Source: Streptomyces aurantiacus (GTDB lineage Bacteria; Actinomycetota; Actinomycetes; Streptomycetales; Streptomycetaceae). From it: DNA of 64,000 nt. Positions within the stretch are counted from its first letter, which is position 1, and the number at the start of each line of letters is the position of its first letter. The notes below the pieces were generated by a model. It worked only from the letters and a program-made list of their open reading frames with translations. It ran no database searches and was not told where the DNA came from. Below, in pieces: positions 18,244 to 26,491 of this stretch. The stretch lies in contig NZ_CP114283.1 in the NCBI RefSeq assembly GCF_027107535.1, positions 4,340,001-4,404,000 on the forward strand, in the 5' to 3' direction. The position numbers and the translations under genes are program-made.

Positions 18244-18849
18244 CTAGGTGGCCGGGTCGGCGATCCGCTCCGCGAGCTCGCCGACCTCGCGGACGAAGGA
18301 GCGGTGCCCCAGCGACCGGTAGACGTCGTCACCCCGGACCTGTGAGATCGCGGCTGTCTCCAGCAGCGCCAGCAGGCCCAGGCCGATCACCGCCGCCTCG
18401 GCGTCGGAGACGGACCCACGCGCCTTGCGGATCAACCGCACCAGCTCCTCCAGCAACTGCGTACGGCTCTCCTGGCGCAGTGCCTCCGCGTCGTGGCTCA
18501 TACCGGCCGACGACACGAAGAACACGGAGGCGGCGGACCGTTGTTCCCCCAGCCAGGACAGCAGCGTGGTGACTGCTGCTCCGATGTCCGAGCCGGGCTC
18601 ATGGGCTTCGGTGATCGCCTGCAGCTGCTCGCGCAGCGCGGCGGCGAACGCCCGCATGGCCTCCGCCAGGACCTGGTCCTTGGAGGAGAAGTGGTAGTAC
18701 ACCGCCGCCGAGGTCATCTCCGCACGCGCGGCGATGTCGGCCACCGTCACCTCGTCCGGCGACTGGGTGGCGAACAACTCCGTAGCTGCCTCGATCACCC
18801 ACTGCTTGCGCGAGGGACGGTGAGCGGCGCGGGTTCCGGATGTTGTCAT
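18244..18849 (-). CDS. TetR-family transcriptional regulator
   Basis: 201 residues. The N-terminal helix-turn-helix is clear: VIEAATELFATQSPDEVTV then DIAARAEMTSAAVYYHFSSK. The C-terminal ligand domain is helical and variable. It is convergent with the E2 gene (8 bp apart) and divergent from the next TetR gene across a 140-bp gap, so the pair probably controls that gap and the catabolic operons. The effector is likely a CoA-thioester or pathway metabolite, which is inference. Confidence 0.9.
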   Translation of the reverse strand: MTTSGTRAAHRPSRKQWVIEAATELFATQSPDEVTVADIAARAEMTSAAVYYHFSSKDQVLAEAMRAFAAALREQLQAITEAHEPGSDIGAAVTTLLSWLGEQRSAASVFFVSSAGMSHDAEALRQESRTQLLEELVRLIRKARGSVSDAEAAVIGLGLLALLETAAISQVRGDDVYRSLGHRSFVREVGELAERIADPAT

Positions 18850-18924
18850 GCTGTCAAGTATGCCGGGATCCAGGTTCCCCGGAGACCAATGTGCAGCAGG
18901 AATTATGCGGACGATCGGTCGGAG

Positions 18925-18946
18925 TTACTCGATACAATGGTCAGTA
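18925..18946. promoter_or_regulatory. Candidate operator between the two TetR genes
   Basis: TTACT (18925-18929) and CAGTA (18942-18946) face each other across 12 bp in the 140-bp divergent gap. The same half-sites occur in front of the dehydrogenase operon (14693-14736). A site in this position would let one or both repressors control themselves. Confidence 0.4.
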
Positions 18947-18989
18947 CGCAGGGCCCACGGACGAGGGTTCACGCCAGTTGGCAGGGAGC

Positions 18990-19664
18990 ATGATGGCCAC
19001 CACGAAGAACGGCAAGCAGCCCGCCCACCGACCCTCGCGGCGGCAGCACATCATCACCGCCGCCGTGCGGGTGTTCGGCCGCAACGGCTTCGCGGAAACC
19101 AGCATCCAGGACATCGCCGACGAGGCACAGGTCGTCCCCACGGCCGTCTACTACCACTTCGACGGCAAGGAAGAGCTGCTCGAGCTCGCCATGCGCCGGG
19201 TCTTCGACCAGCTGAACGCGGTCGTGGAGGCAGCTCGGCCGGAGTCCGAACCGGGTGACGCGGAGGGCCTGGTCCGCGTCATCGACGCCGTGTGGGCATG
19301 GGTGGAGCAGAACCCGGAGGAGGCCCGGCTGTACCAAGTCCAGGTCGCCTCCGCCAACGGCAACGTCAAGTTGCTGCGGGACGAGTTCGAGCAGCGGCAC
19401 ATCCAGCGTGGCTACGACTATCTGCCCGAGGGCACCACGCGCGGCCCCCGGGCGGCCAAGGCCCGGCACGCGGCACAGGCGCTCGCGGTCCGCACGCTGA
19501 TCAGTACGACCATGCTCGTCACCGCGCTGCGGGCGGAGGGGGGACCGCTGTCCCAGCTGCCCTCCCGGTCCGTGCTGGAGGCGGTCAGGGAGCTGGCGCT
19601 GCGCATCGTCGCCGCCGAACAGAAGCCGACGGAGCCGGTGAAGCCTGCCACGTCACGGACTTGA
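18990..19664 (+). CDS. TetR-family transcriptional regulator
   Basis: 224 residues from ATG 18990; ATG 18993 is equally good behind AGGGAG. The DNA-binding domain is IITAAVRVFGRNGFAETSI then DIADEAQVVPTAVYYHFDGK. The second helix region resembles that of the neighbouring TetR, which suggests an old duplication with different ligand domains. The gene is convergent with the SDR of the lipid-type operon (6 bp apart). Confidence 0.9.
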   Translation: MMATTKNGKQPAHRPSRRQHIITAAVRVFGRNGFAETSIQDIADEAQVVPTAVYYHFDGKEELLELAMRRVFDQLNAVVEAARPESEPGDAEGLVRVIDAVWAWVEQNPEEARLYQVQVASANGNVKLLRDEFEQRHIQRGYDYLPEGTTRGPRAAKARHAAQALAVRTLISTTMLVTALRAEGGPLSQLPSRSVLEAVRELALRIVAAEQKPTEPVKPATSRT

Positions 19665-19670
19665 GGTGGT

Positions 19671-20396
19671 TCACCAGGGCAGTGGCATGCGATCGGCGAA
19701 CAGCCCGCCCGTCGTCTCGTCCCCCTGGGGAAGGGTCGCCAGCCAGACCGGGGTGTCCGCACCCTCCGCCGGCCCGCGCGGGGCGGACGACCCGCCCATG
19801 CCGCTGCGGGTCCAGCCGGGGTCGGCGGCGTTGACCAGGACGCCCGTGCCGGCCAGCTCGGCCGCGAGCATACGGGTCAGGGCGTTGAGTGCCGCCTTGG
19901 ACATCCGGTAGGCGGGATGCCGACCGGAGTCCATCAGCGCCAGTGAACCGTACGAGCTGGTGACGTTCACGACCCGGCCGTAACCGGCTTCCACCATGCC
20001 CGGGACGACGGCCTCCGCCATGCGCCAGGCGCCGGTGAGGTTCGTGTCCAGGGTCGCGCGCAGGATGCCCTCGTCGAGGTACGGGGGCCGCAGTTCCCCG
20101 TCCAGGGACACTCCCGCGTTGTTCACCAGGACGTCGATCCCGCCGGTCAGCTCCCGTGCCTTTTGGACCGCTTCGCCGACGCTCGTCGCGGAGGTCACGT
20201 CCAGGGCCAGCGGCAGTGCCGCCGGGCCGATGGCGCGGCACGCTTCCTCCGCGGCCTCCAGTTTTCGCGCCCCGACCAGGACGCGCAGTCCCCGGTCCGC
20301 GAGCTGTCGGCCGATCTCCAAACCGATTCCGCGTGCCCCGCCGGTCACCAGCGCGGTTCTGTCACCGTGCCCCATGGCCTGCCCGTCGCCTCTCAT
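19671..20396 (-). CDS. SDR-family oxidoreductase
   Basis: 241 residues from ATG 20396, which overlaps the upstream thiolase-fold gene stop (ATGA); an internal ATG at 20375 is an alternative. Motifs: TGGARGIG, then NNAGVS, VTSSYGS and the catalytic AYRMSK. It is the last gene of a coupled minus-strand run from 25768 (PPDK-like, acyl-CoA dehydrogenase, DUF35, thiolase-fold, SDR). A carbonyl product released by the thiolase/aldolase would be a sensible substrate, but that is an inference. Confidence 0.9.
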   Translation of the reverse strand: MRGDGQAMGHGDRTALVTGGARGIGLEIGRQLADRGLRVLVGARKLEAAEEACRAIGPAALPLALDVTSATSVGEAVQKARELTGGIDVLVNNAGVSLDGELRPPYLDEGILRATLDTNLTGAWRMAEAVVPGMVEAGYGRVVNVTSSYGSLALMDSGRHPAYRMSKAALNALTRMLAAELAGTGVLVNAADPGWTRSGMGGSSAPRGPAEGADTPVWLATLPQGDETTGGLFADRMPLPW

Positions 20397-21547
20397 ACCG
20401 TCAGGACCGAGCAGGCGCTGATACCGGGTGCTCCGTACACATGGGTGAAGCCCACGTGGGGAGTGCCTGGCACCTGCAGACCGGCCGCCCGGCCCTGCAA
20501 CTGTCGTACGACCTCGTGGAACTGGCGCAGCCCGGAGGCGCCCACGGGCTCCCCGCCGGCCAGACAGCCGCCGTCGGTGTTGACCGGTATCCGGCCCGTG
20601 GGATCGGTGGCCCCGGCGGCCAGCAGCTCTTCCTGCTCGCCATGGCCGCACAGTCCGGTCTCCGCCAGGTGGATCAGCTCCGAGCCGCTGTCGGTGTCCT
20701 GGAGCTGGGCGACCTGTACATCGGCGGGCCGCACCCCCGCCGTGCGGAACGCCGCCTCCGCGGCGTCGACGCTGGGGCTGTGGTGCGGTCCCGGCGGCAG
20801 CCAGGGCGAGAACACCTCGAAGGAACCGAACCGCCGGGTCCGGAAGGCCAACGACGCCAGTTTGACCGGTCGTTCGCACAGGTCGAACGCACGGTCGCCG
20901 AGCGCCAGCACCAAGGCCGCCGCGCCCTGTCCGGGCGAGCAGAACATGTACTGGGTGAGCGGGGGACTGACCTCGGCGGAGTCGAGGATCTCCTGCTCCG
21001 TCAGCGGCTTGCGCCGCCAGGCCAGGGGGTGGTGCGAGCCGTTGCGGAAGGCTCGCGCGGAGACCATCGCGAGGGCCCGCTCCGAGATCCTGTGCTCGTA
21101 CAGGTACCGCTGGGTCTTCAGCGCGAAGAACTGGGTCGTGAGCATCATGCCGGTCTCGGCGTACCAGTCGCCCAGGCCGTAGCGGGCGGCGGAGACGTGG
21201 AACGCGCCGCGCTCGTGCTTGTCGAACCCCACGGCCAGTCCCAGGGAGGCCTCGCCCGCGCGCAGCGCGTTGGCCACCGCGAGCACGGTGGAGGCACCGG
21301 TCGCGCAGCCGTTCTGCACATTGACGAACGGCACGCCGGTCAGGCCCAGTCGCCCCACCAGCGTGTCGGGCTTGCCGGACACGTCGGAGCCGCCGGCCGC
21401 GTAGCCGATCTCCTCCCAGGTGACACCGGCGTCGGCCAGCGCCTCGCGTATCGCACGCTCGGCCATGTCCATGCCGGTGACGCTCTCGTCGCGGCCGAAG
21501 GGGTGCATCCCGCATCCGACCACGTACACGTCGTCGGGCCGGCTCAT
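20393..21547 (-). CDS. Thiolase-fold protein of the lipid-transfer/aldolase (Ltp2-like) type
   Basis: 384 residues. The fold is thiolase: VYVVGCGMHPFGRD at the N-terminus and the nucleophile position VQNGCATGAST (Cys81). Two catalytic positions differ from true thiolases. The usual GHPxGA motif reads GEPVGAS (Glu333), and the usual C-terminal Cys-Gly pair reads VYGAPG (Tyr371). The steroid side-chain retro-aldolase Ltp2 is, as I recall it, a related DUF35-partnered case using tyrosines. The next gene encodes a DUF35 protein overlapping by 4 bp, the expected partner. So it may split a beta-hydroxyacyl-CoA rather than perform thiolysis. Confidence 0.85.
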   Translation of the reverse strand: MSRPDDVYVVGCGMHPFGRDESVTGMDMAERAIREALADAGVTWEEIGYAAGGSDVSGKPDTLVGRLGLTGVPFVNVQNGCATGASTVLAVANALRAGEASLGLAVGFDKHERGAFHVSAARYGLGDWYAETGMMLTTQFFALKTQRYLYEHRISERALAMVSARAFRNGSHHPLAWRRKPLTEQEILDSAEVSPPLTQYMFCSPGQGAAALVLALGDRAFDLCERPVKLASLAFRTRRFGSFEVFSPWLPPGPHHSPSVDAAEAAFRTAGVRPADVQVAQLQDTDSGSELIHLAETGLCGHGEQEELLAAGATDPTGRIPVNTDGGCLAGGEPVGASGLRQFHEVVRQLQGRAAGLQVPGTPHVGFTHVYGAPGISACSVLTV

Positions 21548-21993
21548 CGCTCCCCGTCCCGCTGCGGGCGGAACGCGAAGGTCAGTACCTCTGTTCCGTC
21601 GTCGTCCTGGTATGCGGGCACCGTGGTGAGCCGGACCGGCAGACCGATCCGGATCTGCGCGCGGGGCACCGCGAGGCGCGCTTCGACCAGCACCTCACCG
21701 AGGTCGACATAGCCCACGTGGTAGGGCCGGTAGCCATCGGACGGCGGCCGGTACGGCGGCTTGGGCGGGAACGCCTGGAGCGTCCACGACCACACGCGCC
21801 CGCTCACCGGAAGTACGTGACCGGACATCAACCCGTCCGGACACCGGGGGCAGGAGTCCTGTCGGGGGAAGACGACGGTGTCGCATCCGGAGCAGCGGGC
21901 GCCCGCGAGACGTGGTGGATTCCCGTCTTCGGAACCCTCGTTGTCGAACTCCCGGTTCTCGAACAACGACTCGTCGATGAGCCTGGTGGTCAT
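21544..21993 (-). CDS. DUF35 OB-fold/zinc-ribbon protein, partner of the thiolase-fold protein
   Basis: 149 residues from ATG 21993 behind GGAGGG. The zinc ribbon is CSGCDTVVFPRQDSCPRC (four cysteines), followed by the acyl-CoA-binding OB fold (VSGRVWSWTLQAF and YHVGYVDLGEVLVEARL). DUF35 proteins bind CoA esters and pair with thiolase-fold enzymes, as in steroid side-chain cleavage and benzylsuccinate degradation. A 4-bp overlap with the thiolase-fold gene supports a 1:1 complex. Confidence 0.9.
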   Translation of the reverse strand: MTTRLIDESLFENREFDNEGSEDGNPPRLAGARCSGCDTVVFPRQDSCPRCPDGLMSGHVLPVSGRVWSWTLQAFPPKPPYRPPSDGYRPYHVGYVDLGEVLVEARLAVPRAQIRIGLPVRLTTVPAYQDDDGTEVLTFAFRPQRDGER

Positions 21994-22013
21994 GTTTTGT
22001 CCCTCCTTCCACG

Positions 22014-23132
22014 TCACCAGGCGAGCAGCCCGGCCAGCCGTTCCCGATGGTGTGCGGCGCCGCCCAGCAGGACCGCGTCGGACTGGGCGCGCCGGAAGTA
22101 CAGATGCGCGTCGTGTTCCCAGGTGAAGCCCATGCCGCCGTGGAGCTGCACGCACTCGGTGGCGACGGAGACGAACGCCTCGCCGCACCAGGCCTGGGCC
22201 ACCGCCGCGGCCTCGGCCAGCGCCTGCGGCGAGCCGTCCGCCCGGACCGCGCGCACCACGGCCGACCGTGCGGCCTCGACCTGGAGCAGCATGTCGGCGC
22301 AGGCGTGCTTGACCGCCTGGAAGCCGCCGATCGCCCTGCCGAACTGGGTACGGTCGCGCACATGGGCCACCGTCATGTCCAAGGCGGCCTGGGCTCCGCC
22401 CAGTTGCTCGGCGGCCAGTGCCACCAGGGCCACGTCCAGGGCGCGGGAGACGATGTCCGCCCCCTTGCCGCGGGCTGTCAGTGGCCGGGCCCGGGCAGCA
22501 GAGAAGGTGACCACCGCCTGGCCCCGGCTGAGGTCCAGGGTGGGCACCTGGCGCACCGTCACCCCCGACTCGCGCGGGTCGGCCAGGAAGAGGTCCACGC
22601 CGTCGGTCCCGGCCGCGGCCACCACCAGCGCCTCGGCGTCGGCGCCGTCGAGGACGAACGGCGCGGTGCCGTCCAGCAGCGGGACGCTGCCCTGCCAGGA
22701 GACGGCCACCGGCACCGCGTCGGCCCGCCAGGTCCCGTCGGGCGCTGCCACCGCCAGGGCGTGCAGAGTGCCCTCGGCCAGCCTGGCCAGCGCCTTGTCG
22801 GCCGTACCGCAGCCGGCCAGCACCTGTCCGGCCAGGACGGTGGAGGACAGCAGCGGTACCGGTGCCAGGGTCCTGCCCAACTCCTCGCAGACGACGGTTG
22901 TCTCGGCGAGGCCGCCGATGCCTCCCGCCGACTCGGGCAGGCCGAGGGCCGCGAGGCCGACCTGTCGGCCGAGGGCGTCCCACAGGTCGGCGTCGATGCC
23001 GGGGGCCTTTTCGGACAGCCGGCGTACCGCGGCGGTGCCGCCGGCGTCCGCGCACACCGACCGAACGGTCTCGCGCAGGTCCTCCAGCTCACTGTCCGAC
23101 AGGGCCGAGCCGTCGGTCACGGTGCTCGTCAT
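22014..23132 (-). CDS. Acyl-CoA dehydrogenase-like flavoprotein
   Basis: 372 residues. AQAALDMTVAHVRDRTQFGRAIGGFQAVKH is the characteristic C-terminal helix region (split here: DRTQFGRAIGGFQ), and the end has QLHGGMGFTWEHDAHLY. The middle beta domain is Ala/Val-rich. It oxidises an acyl-CoA to the enoyl-CoA using FAD. This short form often works as one half of a heteromeric dehydrogenase (FadE pairs in steroid catabolism); the second acyl-CoA dehydrogenase in the window is at 27403. It overlaps the PPDK-like gene by 4 bp. Confidence 0.9.
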   Translation of the reverse strand: MTSTVTDGSALSDSELEDLRETVRSVCADAGGTAAVRRLSEKAPGIDADLWDALGRQVGLAALGLPESAGGIGGLAETTVVCEELGRTLAPVPLLSSTVLAGQVLAGCGTADKALARLAEGTLHALAVAAPDGTWRADAVPVAVSWQGSVPLLDGTAPFVLDGADAEALVVAAAGTDGVDLFLADPRESGVTVRQVPTLDLSRGQAVVTFSAARARPLTARGKGADIVSRALDVALVALAAEQLGGAQAALDMTVAHVRDRTQFGRAIGGFQAVKHACADMLLQVEAARSAVVRAVRADGSPQALAEAAAVAQAWCGEAFVSVATECVQLHGGMGFTWEHDAHLYFRRAQSDAVLLGGAAHHRERLAGLLAW

Positions 23133-25768
23133 CGTGCGCTCCCGCTCTCGTCACGCCGCGCGCCTCTGCTCTCGTCGCGACTCTGTCGCAGGGCACTGTG
23201 CGCGGCTGCCATCCGGGCCACCGGTACGCGGTGCGCGGAACAGGAGACGTAGTCGAGACCGAGGTCGTCGCAGAACGCGATCGACTCGGGGTCCCCGCCG
23301 TGTTCACCGCACACGCCCAGCTTGATGCCGGGCCGCACCTCCCGTGCCCGCTCGGCCGCCAGGGCGATCAGCACACCCACCCCGTGCGGGTCGAGCCGGG
23401 CGAACGGGCTGCCGGTGAGGAACCCGCGCTCCTGGTAGTTGGCGAGCACCTGGCGCTCGACGTCGTCCCGGGAGAATCCATAGGTGAGCTGAGTGAGGTC
23501 GTTGGTGCCGAAAGAGAAGAACTCGGCGTGCTCGGCGAGTTCGCCGGCCAGCAGCGCGGCCCGCGGGGTCTCGATCATCGTGCCGAGCCGGTAGGGGACC
23601 TCCACCCCGGTGCGGGCGGTGACCGCGTCGGCGGCTCCGCGTACGTACGCGGCCGCGGCGGCCAGTTCCTCCGGCAGGCTCACGAGCGGGATCATCACCT
23701 CCAGCTCCGGCCGGATGCCGGTGGCGGCGACATCGGCCCAGGCGGTGAAGAGCGCCTCGGCCTGCGCCGGGTAGAGCCGCTCGTGCAGCAGTGCCAGCCG
23801 CACCCCGCGCAGCCCGAGCATCGGGTTCGCCTCGCGCAGCGCGGCCGCCCGCTGTTCCTCGGCCGCGTCCAGGGCCTGCCCGGGGGCGGGCAGGAACTCG
23901 TGCAGCGGGGCGTCCAGCAGGCGCACGGTCACCGGGCGGTTCCCCACGGCGGTCAGCAGCGCCGTGAAGTCCTCGTGCTGGGCGCGCTCCAGCGCCGACA
24001 GCGCCTCGTCGCGGGCGGTCGGGTCGGCGGCCAGGAGCACCCGGCGGATCAGCGGCAGCCGCTCGCCGAGGAACTGGTGCTCCGTACGGCACAGCCCGAC
24101 GCCCTCCGCGCCCAGGGCGAGGGCCGTGTCCACCTCGGTGGCCGTGTCGGCGTTGACCCGCACACCCAGTCGGCGCGTGTCGTCTGCCCACTCCAACAGG
24201 GTGGACAGTTCGGGCGGCGGTCCGGCGACACTGACGCTCAGCGTCCCCGCGTAGACGGCGCCGGTACGGCCGTCCAGCGAGATGGGGTCGCCCTCGCGCA
24301 CCATCCGCTCCCCGAAGCGGACCGTTCCGGCTGCCGGGTCCACGCGCAGCCCCTCGGCGCCGCACACGGCGGGCTTTCCGGCGCCCCGTGCCACCACGGC
24401 GGCGTGCGAGGCGATGCCGCCGCTGCCGGTCAGCACGGCGACGGATGCCAGCATCCCGGGGACGTCCGCCGGAGTCGTCTCGGCAGCCACCAGCACGACC
24501 TGAGCGCCGTCCGCGGCCAGTTCGAGGGCACGTTCACTGGACAGCACGACCGCCCCGGTCGCGGCCCCCGGCGATGCGGGCAACCCCTTCACCAGGAGCT
24601 CCTCCCCGCCGGTGAGCCGGAGTTGGGGGTGCAGCAGTTCCTGCACCTGCGCGGGGGTGATCCGCCGCACGCCCTCCTCGCGGCCGATCGCGCCGTCCCG
24701 GGCCAGGTCCGCGGCCAGACACACCGAGGCCCGAAGCGGCGGGCGGAGCTGCGCCGAGGCGGCGAGCAGGGAGATCTCGTCGTCGCGCACCTCGAAGTCG
24801 ACCGACACGGGCGCGCGCAGATGACGTTCCAGGGTGAGCAAGGAGTGCTCCAGCAGGGCGGTGCCGCCCGCGAGCCGGTCCAGCGGTTCACCGGTGTGCG
24901 GCGGCGGGGCGCTGCGACGCACTCCCCGGAAGAAGGAGCCCTGGGGCGAGAGGCGCCCGGTCTCGGGGTCACGGCTGACCGCGGTGCCGTAGCCCGAGCG
25001 GTCCGCCGGTCCGATGCGCAGGGCCTGCACGTGCAGGGCGACGGCCAGCTCGGCGGGGAGCCGCTGGGCCCGGCGGGACCGTCTCGCACGGGGCGAGTCC
25101 CACCGGACGAGGAGGGCCCGTGCGGCCAGCGCGAGCTGCTGCGCGGGGTCGTCGGGGAAAGGCTGTGAGCCGTGCTGTTCCACCAGGGAGAGCAGCGCCT
25201 CGATCCGCGCGCGCGGCTCGGGTATGTCCAGGAGGGCGTCGTCGAGTTCCGCACCGGGCACGTCGAGGGCGTGCTCGGCGATCATCCGTACGGTGGTGGT
25301 CCACACCTCGTACAGAGCCTCTGCGCGTCCGATGACGGCGCACAGGTCGCCGACGTTTCCCGAGGTCACGCCGAGACAGGCCAGGTCGGGCGGCAGTCCC
25401 GCGATCTCGGTCGGCGCACTCGCAGACAGGCGCAGCAGCAGTGGCCGGGCCGCGTCGCCGATCCGCCGGCCCGAGAGCTGTTCGACCAGGTCCACGGCGG
25501 CTTCGGCGGTGTCGGGTTCACCCAGCGAGGCGCAGGCGCCTGCGGGCACGGTGAGCCCCGGCACGACCGGCAGCCCGAGGGCCACCAGCCTGTCCATCGC
25601 CGCTCCGTGCGCGCCCAGCTCGTCGGCGTCGAGCCCCCGGATCCGACCCTGCCCGTAGGGGACCAGGATCCGGCCGGGGGCCTCGGGTGGGGCGAGCGGC
25701 GCCTCGGGCCGGGCACGGAGCGCTTCGGCCTGTACGTGCGGGCCCGCCTCGCGGTCGGTGATGCTCAA
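23129..25768 (-). CDS. PPDK/PEP-synthase-like protein with a degenerate ATP-binding half
   Basis: 879 residues, full dikinase length. The swivel domain is intact: VLTGSGGIASHAAVVARG with the catalytic His455. The C-terminal PEP/pyruvate barrel is intact too: RLGTMIETPRAA, FFSFGTNDLTQ and GVCGEHGGDP with Cys820. The N-terminal ATP-grasp half is not. The start lacks the GGKGANL stretch, LLLRLSASAP stands where PPDKs carry a VRSGA loop, and the region after SRDPETG lacks the acidic and Gln residues expected in that half. It may therefore not use ATP in the normal way. It is coupled to genes of CoA-ester breakdown, unusual company for PPDK. Confidence 0.85.
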   Translation of the reverse strand: MSITDREAGPHVQAEALRARPEAPLAPPEAPGRILVPYGQGRIRGLDADELGAHGAAMDRLVALGLPVVPGLTVPAGACASLGEPDTAEAAVDLVEQLSGRRIGDAARPLLLRLSASAPTEIAGLPPDLACLGVTSGNVGDLCAVIGRAEALYEVWTTTVRMIAEHALDVPGAELDDALLDIPEPRARIEALLSLVEQHGSQPFPDDPAQQLALAARALLVRWDSPRARRSRRAQRLPAELAVALHVQALRIGPADRSGYGTAVSRDPETGRLSPQGSFFRGVRRSAPPPHTGEPLDRLAGGTALLEHSLLTLERHLRAPVSVDFEVRDDEISLLAASAQLRPPLRASVCLAADLARDGAIGREEGVRRITPAQVQELLHPQLRLTGGEELLVKGLPASPGAATGAVVLSSERALELAADGAQVVLVAAETTPADVPGMLASVAVLTGSGGIASHAAVVARGAGKPAVCGAEGLRVDPAAGTVRFGERMVREGDPISLDGRTGAVYAGTLSVSVAGPPPELSTLLEWADDTRRLGVRVNADTATEVDTALALGAEGVGLCRTEHQFLGERLPLIRRVLLAADPTARDEALSALERAQHEDFTALLTAVGNRPVTVRLLDAPLHEFLPAPGQALDAAEEQRAAALREANPMLGLRGVRLALLHERLYPAQAEALFTAWADVAATGIRPELEVMIPLVSLPEELAAAAAYVRGAADAVTARTGVEVPYRLGTMIETPRAALLAGELAEHAEFFSFGTNDLTQLTYGFSRDDVERQVLANYQERGFLTGSPFARLDPHGVGVLIALAAERAREVRPGIKLGVCGEHGGDPESIAFCDDLGLDYVSCSAHRVPVARMAAAHSALRQSRDESRGARRDESGSAR

Positions 25769-26403
25769 CCCCGGCTCCTTGTGACCAGTTCCTCTTCACG
25801 AGCCTCGTCCTCGGCCCGGCTGATCCCCAGCACCAGCAGCAGCTCCTGGTGCAGCCGCATCCACACGGTGTGGTACGAGTCGCACAGCGGCGAGGCCAGC
25901 CACGCCGGCGCGCCGTCGTCGAAGCGTTCGAGGGCGCTCTCCAGGTCCGTCTGGTACCGTCCGCTGCCCGCGAGCACCCGCTCCAGCCTGCGCAGTACGG
26001 GCTGGATGGCCTCGTGCACGTCTTCCAGCGACTCGCGCACCCCGGCGTCGTAGACGTCGTCGGTGTGGTCGTTGGCGGTGCCGTCGGGGCGGCACTGCCA
26101 TGCCGTGCACACGTCGCGGATCTTCCGGTTGATCGGAAGGAAGGCCTCGTACGCCGCGGTGATCCGCTCCTCCTGCTCGGAGCCGGCGGGAACCCGCAGG
26201 ATCTGCGCGGCGACGGCCTTGGCACGCTCGGTCGGCAGCACCACCGGCCCCTTCACCATCGCCAGCCCGGCGTCGACCAGCGGACGGTGCTCGGACTCAG
26301 GCCGGCCGCGCCACATACCCCGCAGAGCGAGGTCGACGACGGCATCGGTGAGATGCTCGTCGGGAGCGTCCGGAAGGTCCACGGCAGCAGATTGCATCGC
26401 CAC
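25765..26403 (-). CDS. Unknown helical protein coupled to the PPDK-like gene
   Basis: 212 residues from GTG 26403; ATG 26397 is an alternative. Its stop overlaps the PPDK-like ATG by 4 bp, so the two are made together. It looks all-helical with conserved-looking blocks: FLPINRKIRDVCTAWQ, NDHTDDVYDAGV and the C-terminal DSYHTVWMRLHQELLLVLG. There are no membrane segments and no cofactor motif. I have a vague memory of similar proteins beside PPDK-like genes in other actinobacteria but cannot check it. A regulatory or substrate-presenting subunit of the dikinase is a guess. Confidence 0.7.
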   Translation of the reverse strand: MAMQSAAVDLPDAPDEHLTDAVVDLALRGMWRGRPESEHRPLVDAGLAMVKGPVVLPTERAKAVAAQILRVPAGSEQEERITAAYEAFLPINRKIRDVCTAWQCRPDGTANDHTDDVYDAGVRESLEDVHEAIQPVLRRLERVLAGSGRYQTDLESALERFDDGAPAWLASPLCDSYHTVWMRLHQELLLVLGISRAEDEAREEELVTRSRG

Positions 26404-26491
26404 ACCTTTTCCCTGGTTCTGTGGTGACCGGTTCCTCGGTTCTGTGTTGCCCGGAGGTTACGCCCAGGCAGGCCTGTTAGTGAAGAGGGTC

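Noticed and set aside
20393..21547. Ordinary acetyl-CoA acetyltransferase
   Set aside because: The GHP and C-terminal Cys-Gly motifs needed for thiolysis are changed to GEP and Tyr-Gly.
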